Under the pieces are notes generated by a model. The model was not told the origin of the DNA and made no database searches. It saw only the letters and a list, made by a program, of their open reading frames with translations. A DNA stretch of 6,167 nucleotides from Pseudomonadota bacterium (GTDB taxonomy: Bacteria; Pseudomonadota; Gammaproteobacteria; Burkholderiales; Burkholderiaceae_D). The stretch covers positions 1 to 6,167 of the forward strand of contig JAEWBA010000305.1 in assembly GCA_023391395.1 (NCBI GenBank), written 5' to 3'. The position numbers and the translations under genes are program-made. Positions 1 through 4,235 of this stretch are shown here, piece after piece; within the stretch, counting starts at the first letter, position 1, and each line of letters begins with the position of its first letter.

Positions 1-67
1 GGTTGCCGGCCTTGCACTGCGCTGGGCAGTCATGCGCCAGCTGAAGCGAAAGAACGAGAAGGCCTGA
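1..67 (+). CDS. C-terminal end of an unidentified protein (partial)
   Basis: An open frame entering from the left edge ends in TGA at 65-67. The 21 visible residues begin VAGLALRWAV and end in a strongly basic tail, QLKRKNEKA. A short hydrophobic stretch followed by a positively charged end would suit a last membrane helix with a cytoplasmic tail, but 21 residues are too few to name a family. That the frame is coding is inferred from its position just ahead of another plus-strand gene and from the normal spacing. The next gene starts 51 bases downstream in the same reading frame, so the two could share a transcript. Confidence 0.45.
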   Translation, partial: VAGLALRWAVMRQLKRKNEKA

Positions 68-83
68 ACCCGCTTCACGCAGC

Positions 84-92
84 AGGAAGAGG
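84..92 (+). promoter_or_regulatory. Distant Shine-Dalgarno-like purine run for the hydrolase gene
   Basis: The purine run AGGAAGAGG is the only ribosome-binding-like sequence between the upstream stop codon and the ATG at 119. It lies 26 bases from the ATG in linear sequence, too far for normal initiation. The intervening 94-118 segment forms a perfect hairpin. If that folds, the purine run is brought to within a few bases of the start codon. Confidence 0.35.
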
Positions 93-93
93 C

Positions 94-118
94 GGCCGAA
101 TGTCTGTACCATTCGGCC
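94..118 (+). promoter_or_regulatory. Perfect 9-bp hairpin abutting the start codon
   Basis: GGCCGAATG at 94-102 and CATTCGGCC at 110-118 are exact reverse complements with a seven-base loop. The stem ends at the base before the ATG at 119. No T-run follows, so it is a poor intrinsic terminator for the upstream gene. Its position between a purine run and the start codon suggests an effect on translation of the hydrolase: bridging the long gap, or hindering ribosome entry. The repeat is seen directly; the role is inference. Confidence 0.55.
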
Positions 119-1351
119 ATGGACAATCTCAGCCATTCCCTTGCCGGCCTTGGCGCCGCCGAACTGCTGCATCGCTGCCTCCCCGCTGAATCCCATCCCG
201 ATGGCACACGCACGCGCCGTCGGTTGCTGCTGGTGTCGTGCGCGCTGGCGAGCAATTTTCCCGATCTCGACATCGTTCTGACGCCGCTGTTGCCGGCGCC
301 CTTAGGTTATCTGCTGCATCATCGCGGCCACACCCATACCCTGCTGTATGCCTTGCCGCAGGCCCTGCTGCTGGCGGCTCTGATCTGGCTGTTATGGCCG
401 GCCGCACGCCGGCTGCTGCGCGAGAGCTTCGTGACGCGCGCGGGCTTTGCCGTCGCCATACTGGGCGGCTTCGGGCTGCACCTGTTGATGGATTTTTTGA
501 ACTCCTACGGCCTGCATCCCTTTCATCCCTTCGACTCGCGCTGGTACTACGGAGACCTCGTTTTCATTCTAGAGCCGGTGTTCTGGGTCGCACTTGGCGC
601 ACCGCTGGCCATGACGGTGCAGCGCGGCTGGCTGCGCTGCCTGTGGCTCGCCTTGCTGACCGCCGTGCCGCTGTACTTCACGACCCAGGGATATCTTGCA
701 TGGACATCGTTTGGCGTGCTGTGCGTGCTGACCGCCGGACTCGCATGGATGCAACAGCGTGCCGGGCCGAACGGCTTGCGGGCGCTCGCGCTTGCCTTCC
801 TGGTGAGCTTCGTGTTCATCGGGATACAAGGCTATTCGTCTGGGGCGGCGCGTACCGTGGTGGCGCAAGTCCTGCGCGATCACGACCCGCACAGCCGTCT
901 GCTGGATGTGGCGCTCACTCCCTTTCCCGCCAATCCGGTGTGCTGGAGCTTTGTCTCGATCGAGATGAACGAGGATGCCGGCAGCTATCGACTGCGGCGC
1001 GGCCAGTTGAGCGTCGCCCCCGATGCCGTGCCGGTGCACCGCTGTCCGCCCACATTGGTTGAGCCGGCGGCACGAGTGGATAAAGCGCGGGCCGTAAGCG
1101 TCATTGTCCAAGCGCAGGGCGATCTGGCGACCTTGCGCGCCTTGCAATCCTCGGACTGCCATTTCTCCGCCTGGCTGCGTTTTGCGCGCGCTCCCGTTCT
1201 GGAAGGCAGCGTGGCGGAAGACTTGCGCTTTGCCTCCAGCGCGCGCGGCAATTTCACCACCATGGACTTGAATGCCTTCCGCGGCACAGCATGTTCATCG
1301 GCGGTGCCGCAGTGGGAATTTCCGCGCGCGGATCTCCTGGGACTGCCTTAG
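119..1351 (+). CDS. Membrane-bound metal-dependent hydrolase, YdjM/DUF457 family
   Basis: A 410-residue protein with the hallmark N-terminus of this family, MDNLSHSL, which fixes the start at 119; no ATG, GTG or TTG lies in frame between the upstream stop and this codon. Likely metal ligands appear in order: H6, the NFPDLD segment (D49, D51), HHRGHTH at 67-73, HLLMD (H121, D125), then HPFHPFDSRWYYGD around 133-146. Hydrophobic segments near 79-96, 107-124, 147-166, 172-190, 193-210 and 221-237 make it an inner-membrane protein. The last roughly 170 residues are soluble-looking and hold several cysteines. Homologues are annotated as inner-membrane hydrolases from the conserved His/Asp pattern, and E. 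coli YdjM is LexA-regulated; the substrate is unknown. I see no LexA-like operator here. It is convergent with the RlpA-family gene. Confidence 0.9.
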   Translation: MDNLSHSLAGLGAAELLHRCLPAESHPDGTRTRRRLLLVSCALASNFPDLDIVLTPLLPAPLGYLLHHRGHTHTLLYALPQALLLAALIWLLWPAARRLLRESFVTRAGFAVAILGGFGLHLLMDFLNSYGLHPFHPFDSRWYYGDLVFILEPVFWVALGAPLAMTVQRGWLRCLWLALLTAVPLYFTTQGYLAWTSFGVLCVLTAGLAWMQQRAGPNGLRALALAFLVSFVFIGIQGYSSGAARTVVAQVLRDHDPHSRLLDVALTPFPANPVCWSFVSIEMNEDAGSYRLRRGQLSVAPDAVPVHRCPPTLVEPAARVDKARAVSVIVQAQGDLATLRALQSSDCHFSAWLRFARAPVLEGSVAEDLRFASSARGNFTTMDLNAFRGTACSSAVPQWEFPRADLLGLP

Positions 1352-1372
1352 CCGAAACCCCAGGAATCGGCT
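1335..1372. terminator. Possible termination region between convergent genes
   Basis: The stop codons of the hydrolase and RlpA-family genes are separated by 21 bases. Two inverted repeats overlap here. TCCTGGG (1335-1341) pairs with CCCAGGA (1359-1365), and AGCCGA (1350-1355) pairs with TCGGCT (1367-1372). They share the loop sequence and cannot form together. Neither is followed by a clear T-run on either strand, so intrinsic termination is only a weak suggestion. Confidence 0.3.
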
Positions 1373-1870
1373 TCAGGGCCCGCTGCTGGCCAGGGTGGTG
1401 CTGCTGCCGGGAATTTCGAGCGGCGTCACTTCGACCAGCGCAAGGCCTTGTTCGCGGAAGTCGAGCTTCTCGGCCGTGGCCGGCGTGAGATCGACGATAC
1501 GGCCATCCACGTAGGGGCCGCGGTCGCGGATCACGACCACCTCGCTCTTGCCGTTTTCCAGGTTGGTGACGCGTGCCTTGGTGCCGAGCGGCAACGTCCT
1601 GCTGGCTGCGATATTGGAATGGGGGTTCATTGGGGTGCCGTCGGCCATTTTCTTTCCATAAAACTCGCGGCCATAGTAGGACGCCTTGCCTTTGCGCGGT
1701 TTGCCGGAGCGGTCCGGCGCCACCTTGGCGGTTTTGCGGACCTTCGGTGTGTCGCCGCTATCGGCGCTTGCCGGGGCAGGCGAGACGCCAAGCGCCGCGG
1801 CGATCAGGAGAAGGGGTACTGCTGTAATGAAGGAAGAAATAGATGGACGACGACAAGCAGGGAGCATCAT
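1373..1870 (-). CDS. Secreted RlpA-family double-psi beta-barrel protein
   Basis: A 165-residue protein. Residues 1-36 form a signal peptide with a basic start, a hydrophobic core (about 14-29) and an ASA-D cleavage site after residue 36. There is no lipobox cysteine at that site, so it should be a soluble periplasmic protein, unlike lipoprotein RlpA of E. coli. A basic linker (41-62) leads into the double-psi beta-barrel at about 62-152, with ASYYG at 63-67, ADGTPMNP at 76-83, TLPLGT at 92-97, RDRGPY (D116) and GRIVDLTP at 123-130. RlpA proteins are septal-ring proteins; the Pseudomonas enzyme cleaves glycan strands lacking stem peptides. This copy lacks the C-terminal SPOR domain, and the family AAHKTLP motif reads AASRTLP, with Ser90 in place of His. 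Lytic activity is therefore uncertain. The ATG at 1870 is the only reasonable start, though no clear ribosome-binding site precedes it. Confidence 0.88.
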   Translation of the reverse strand: MMLPACRRPSISSFITAVPLLLIAAALGVSPAPASADSGDTPKVRKTAKVAPDRSGKPRKGKASYYGREFYGKKMADGTPMNPHSNIAASRTLPLGTKARVTNLENGKSEVVVIRDRGPYVDGRIVDLTPATAEKLDFREQGLALVEVTPLEIPGSSTTLASSGP

Positions 1871-1931
1871 GGCATTCTTGGCGGCAAGCGCCGTGATGAA
1901 TAGGGATGCGTTTTTGATAAGGTCGGGAGCC

Positions 1932-1961
1932 GAAAGTTTCCTTGAGTAGCGGAAAACTTTC
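1932..1961 (-). repeat. Imperfect inverted repeat between cyclase and RlpA-family genes
   Basis: GAAAGTTTCC (1932-1941) is complementary to GGAAAACTTTC (1951-1961) apart from one extra A, with a nine-base loop. The right arm also sits inside a small palindrome, CGGAAAACTTTCCG (1950-1963). On the minus strand it lies just after the cyclase stop and about 60 bases before the RlpA-family start. No T-run follows. It could be a weak terminator, an mRNA-stabilising stem or an operator. The other bases of the 102-base gap show no convincing promoter to me. Confidence 0.35.
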
Positions 1962-1972
1962 CGTCCGGAGAG

Positions 1973-3001
1973 TTATTGCGCCTCGGCGAGCCGCGCAGCG
2001 ACACGCTGCATGACACGATTGCGTCCGGAATTCTTGGCCAGATAGAGTGCATCGTCCGCATGCTTGAGCCAAACATCGCGGCTGTCGTCCGATTCCAGCT
2101 GGCTGACGCCGATGCTGACCGTCACCGCCCGCTCTTCCAACAAGGGAGCGCTCTCGATGGCAGCGCGCAGGTTCTCGGCCACGATGGCGGCATCGGATTC
2201 ACGCGTATCGGGCAAGAGCAGCAGAAATTCCTCGCCGCCGATGCGGAACAGCAGATCGGTCTTGCGCGCACGGATGCTCATCAGGGCTGCCATTTCCTTC
2301 AACACCCGGTCCCCTTGCGCATGGCCATAGCCATCATTGATGCGTTTGAAGTGGTCCACGTCGATAAGCAACAGCGAAGACATGCTGCCGGTGCGGTGGC
2401 TGCGCTGGATCATGTAATCGAGCACGGTTTCCATATGCCTGCGGTTGTAGGCCCCGGTCAGCGGGTCGCGTATGGTTTGTTCCAGCAGACGCCGGTGCAG
2501 ATCGTCGATGATGCGCAGCGCGATATTGATGAGGATGACGGTCAGCGTCATCGTGATGAAGAAGCGCACGCTTTCTTCGGCTCCGATATAGCGGAACACC
2601 GCCCAAGTGATGCAGGCGAGCAGCGCAAGACAGCAGGCATTGGCGATGCGCCGGCGCAAGGAGAGCTGGAACAACAACAGCGTCGGATAAGACCACAGGG
2701 CGCCGTAAAAGCCCTGGTCGCGGATGGAAAGGCCGATGGCGACAATGATGGGGATGACGATCAGCCAGAAAGGCAGGGGCGAGCGCCGTTTCAGGCGCAG
2801 CGCCAGGGCGTTCATCGCCAGAAGAATCACGCAAGCCAGGGTGCCGACGCCCAGGATAAAGCGGCCCTGCGCGAAGTTGTTTACGACGAAGGGCACTAGC
2901 ACTGCTGCAGCGAGCAGGCCGAACGCGAACACGACGCGCTGCCGATACGACAGCAGCGCATCATCGCTCTCTTGCGCTTGGATGGCTTGGGGCGAGTTCA
3001 T
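1973..3001 (-). CDS. Membrane diguanylate cyclase (six-TM sensor plus GGDEF)
   Basis: A 342-residue protein that should convert two GTP molecules to cyclic di-GMP. Residues 24-164 contain about six hydrophobic segments (near 24-44, 49-70, 77-94, 101-115, 119-138 and 144-164), forming an inner-membrane sensor of no family I can name. A short linker (165-178) leads into the GGDEF domain at about 179-335. It shows DPLTGAYNRR (179-188), the metal-binding IDVDHFK segment (D214), N222, the active-site signature GGEEF at 255-259, and an RxxD inhibitory site (R246-D249) exactly five residues before it. The enzyme thus looks active and subject to product feedback. An in-frame TGA at 3032-3034 makes the ATG at 3001 the first possible start; the ribosome-binding site is weak. 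A sigma70-like promoter lies about 95-120 bases upstream, and the esterase ahead has its own terminator, so independent transcription is likely. Confidence 0.93.
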   Translation of the reverse strand: MNSPQAIQAQESDDALLSYRQRVVFAFGLLAAAVLVPFVVNNFAQGRFILGVGTLACVILLAMNALALRLKRRSPLPFWLIVIPIIVAIGLSIRDQGFYGALWSYPTLLLFQLSLRRRIANACCLALLACITWAVFRYIGAEESVRFFITMTLTVILINIALRIIDDLHRRLLEQTIRDPLTGAYNRRHMETVLDYMIQRSHRTGSMSSLLLIDVDHFKRINDGYGHAQGDRVLKEMAALMSIRARKTDLLFRIGGEEFLLLLPDTRESDAAIVAENLRAAIESAPLLEERAVTVSIGVSQLESDDSRDVWLKHADDALYLAKNSGRNRVMQRVAARLAEAQ

Positions 3002-3093
3002 GTTGTCGGGCGCGTCTTGTTGCGCGTTTTGTCACGACGACCAGGCGCGGCGCAATCCCATCTGCCGCGCATCCACTACCAAAAGACGGCTAC

Positions 3094-3122
3094 AGTGTAC
3101 GTACTGCCTGTTACCCTGTCCA
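3094..3122 (-). promoter_or_regulatory. Sigma70-like promoter for the diguanylate cyclase
   Basis: Read on the minus strand, TGGACA (3117-3122, five of six matches to the -35 consensus) and TACACT (3094-3099, four of six to the -10) are separated by exactly 17 bases. Transcription would begin near 3087, giving a leader of about 85 bases. The eight-base palindrome GTACGTAC (3097-3104) overlaps the upstream edge of the -10 box and might bind a regulator. No experimental support can be drawn from sequence alone. Confidence 0.5.
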
Positions 3123-3160
3123 CGGAAAATGCCGCGGTCTTGGAGCGCGAAAGATGACGA

Positions 3161-3196
3161 AAAGTCAACCTTGCCGCCGCTGACAGCGGCAAGGTT
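3161..3196 (-). terminator. Hairpin terminator after the esterase gene
   Basis: AACCTTGCCGC (3167-3177) and GCGGCAAGGTT (3186-3196) are a perfect 11-bp inverted repeat with an eight-base loop. On the minus strand the stem starts 35 bases past the esterase stop and is followed by GACTTTTCG, a short T-run. The plus-strand side has no T-run, so this reads as an intrinsic terminator for the esterase. An alternative shorter stem, GCCGCTG/CAGCGGC, shares the same bases. Confidence 0.7.
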
Positions 3197-3231
3197 CAAG
3201 AAGCCGAGGGGCCACGCCGCGCGCCTGCCGT

Positions 3232-4170
3232 CTACAAGGTCTTGAGCCGGTTCGCGCACAGGGCGACCGCCTCATTGGCCTGGGCGATGATGCGCCCCAT
3301 GGTGATGAAGCCATGGATCTGACCGGGATAGCAGACGTATTCGACCTCGTTGCCGGCCTTGCGCAGCAGCTCCGCGTATTCCCGCCCTTCGTCGAGCAAG
3401 GGGTCGTAGCCCGCCGTCAATACCAGGGCGGGCGGCAGGCGGCTGTGGTCCGGCGCCAGCGCCGGCGAGGCGTGCCAGTCGTCGCGGTCGGCATCGCTCC
3501 TGATATAGCTGCGGGTGAAGTAATCGATGACTTCGCGCGTGAGCAGGTAGCCCTGGCCATTGGTTTCATGCGAAGGCGTATTGAAATGCAGATCGGTGGC
3601 CGGATAGATCAGCAGTTGGTAGGCCAGGCGCGGGCCGCCCCGGTCGCGCGCCAGTAGCGCCATCACGGTGGCGAGATTGCCGCCGGCGCTGTCACCGCCC
3701 ACCGCGATCCGAGCAGGATCGATTTTCAGCTCCTCGGCGTGGCCGGCGATCCATTGCAGCGCCGCGTAGCCATCCTCGACCGCCGCCGGGAACTTGTTTT
3801 CGGGCCCCAGCCGATAATCGACCGAGAACACCGCCCAGCCCGACAGATTGCACAATTCGCGGCACAGCACGTCGTGGGTATCGAGGTCGCCTATGGTGTG
3901 GCCGCCGCCGTGGTAGTACACCAGCGCGGGAAGCACCTGCTGCGGGTTCGAGCCGAGCGGGCGATAGGAACGCAGCGGCACTTGCACATCGGGGGCCGGA
4001 CCCGGCACGGAAAAGTTTTCGACTGCCGCCACTTCGGACGCATCGGGCTGGGTGAAGAAACGCCGGTCGCGATAGAAGGCACGCGCTTCCGGCGCCGGCA
4101 TGGTGTGGTAGGAAGGGACATTGCGGCTCGCGATCAGGTCGAGCAGCTTCTTGGCATCTGCATCCAGCAT
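3232..4170 (-). CDS. Alpha/beta-hydrolase esterase, hormone-sensitive lipase family
   Basis: A 312-residue enzyme, close to the usual length for bacterial HSL-family (family IV) carboxylesterases, which hydrolyse short-chain acyl esters. It has the oxyanion-hole motif HGGG at 87-90, DYRLGPENKFPAA at 118-130, the nucleophile elbow GDSAGG at 159-164 (Ser161), the acid in YDPLLDEG (Asp256) and the catalytic base in IHGF (His286), a complete triad. GDSAG rather than GTSAG at the elbow places it with the GDSAG branch. The usual aromatic or aliphatic residue after HGGG is His91 here. No signal peptide is seen, so it should be cytoplasmic. The first about 45 residues form the cap region common in this family. 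The start at 4170 has a good AGGAGA four bases upstream. It lies 65 bases after the PAS-GGDEF-EAL gene on the same strand and is followed by a terminator. The natural substrate cannot be read from sequence. Confidence 0.93.
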   Translation of the reverse strand: MLDADAKKLLDLIASRNVPSYHTMPAPEARAFYRDRRFFTQPDASEVAAVENFSVPGPAPDVQVPLRSYRPLGSNPQQVLPALVYYHGGGHTIGDLDTHDVLCRELCNLSGWAVFSVDYRLGPENKFPAAVEDGYAALQWIAGHAEELKIDPARIAVGGDSAGGNLATVMALLARDRGGPRLAYQLLIYPATDLHFNTPSHETNGQGYLLTREVIDYFTRSYIRSDADRDDWHASPALAPDHSRLPPALVLTAGYDPLLDEGREYAELLRKAGNEVEYVCYPGQIHGFITMGRIIAQANEAVALCANRLKTL

Positions 4171-4174
4171 CGGG

Positions 4175-4180
4175 TCTCCT
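4175..4180 (-). promoter_or_regulatory. Ribosome-binding site of the esterase
   Basis: AGGAGA on the minus strand sits four bases before the ATG at 4168-4170. It is the clearest Shine-Dalgarno sequence in the window and supports that start. Confidence 0.75.
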
Positions 4181-4193
4181 ATCGTTTCTGCAA

Positions 4194-4204
4194 GCTAAAG
4201 TGTA
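4194..4204 (-). promoter_or_regulatory. Possible -10 region upstream of the esterase
   Basis: The minus strand reads TACACTTTAGC, which matches TACACTGTAGC at the cyclase promoter (3089-3099) at ten of eleven positions. If TACACT is a -10 box, transcription would start near 4192, just ahead of the ribosome-binding site. No acceptable -35 box lies 15-18 bases upstream, so either the promoter needs an activator or the match is chance. Confidence 0.25.
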
Positions 4205-4213
4205 GTGTCGCAG

Positions 4214-4226
4214 CGGCGCAGCGCCG
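4214..4226 (-). repeat. Small GC-rich inverted repeat after the PAS-GGDEF-EAL gene
   Basis: CGGCGC (4214-4219) and GCGCCG (4221-4226) flank a single base, allowing a five-pair stem with a three-base loop about ten bases past the stop codon. No T-run follows directly, so termination is doubtful and read-through into the esterase is plausible. Confidence 0.3.
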
Positions 4227-4235
4227 TCTCCGCCG

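Larger units (their letters stand above)
3002..3231 (-). other. Intergenic region between esterase and cyclase genes
   Basis: This 230-base gap contains, in minus-strand order, an esterase terminator hairpin and a promoter for the cyclase, each listed separately, then a leader of roughly 85 bases to the ATG at 3001. I see no coding sequence with family similarity on either strand. I also see no recognisable riboswitch, although the c-di-GMP context makes one worth testing for. Confidence 0.6.

Noticed and set aside
65..118. Possible stop-codon read-through joining the upstream fragment to the hydrolase, since both are in one frame and only the TGA at 65-67 intervenes
   Set aside because: The hydrolase N-terminus MDNLSHSL matches the normal family start, and nothing around the TGA suggests recoding. 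The 17 open codons are short enough to be chance.
569..1162. A 197-codon minus-strand frame opposite the hydrolase gene
   Set aside because: The plus-strand protein has clear family motifs across the same region. The antisense product is compositionally odd and unrecognisable.
1853..1870. Possible lipobox (LPAC at residues 3-6) in the RlpA-family protein
   Set aside because: A lipobox must follow a hydrophobic signal core, but this cysteine precedes it. The ASA-D site after residue 36 is a normal signal peptidase I site.
1976..2899. A 307-codon open frame on the plus strand opposite the diguanylate cyclase
   Set aside because: It runs antisense to a well-supported GGDEF gene, is rich in Gln, Asp, His and Gly as expected of a complement-frame shadow in GC-rich DNA, and shows no family motif or ribosome-binding site.
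2724..3245. A plus-strand frame of 173 codons covering the esterase-cyclase gap, which might have been a small gene
   Set aside because: It overlaps the N-terminal part of the cyclase and the terminator hairpin, is Arg/Ser-rich and low in recognisable structure, and lacks a ribosome-binding site.
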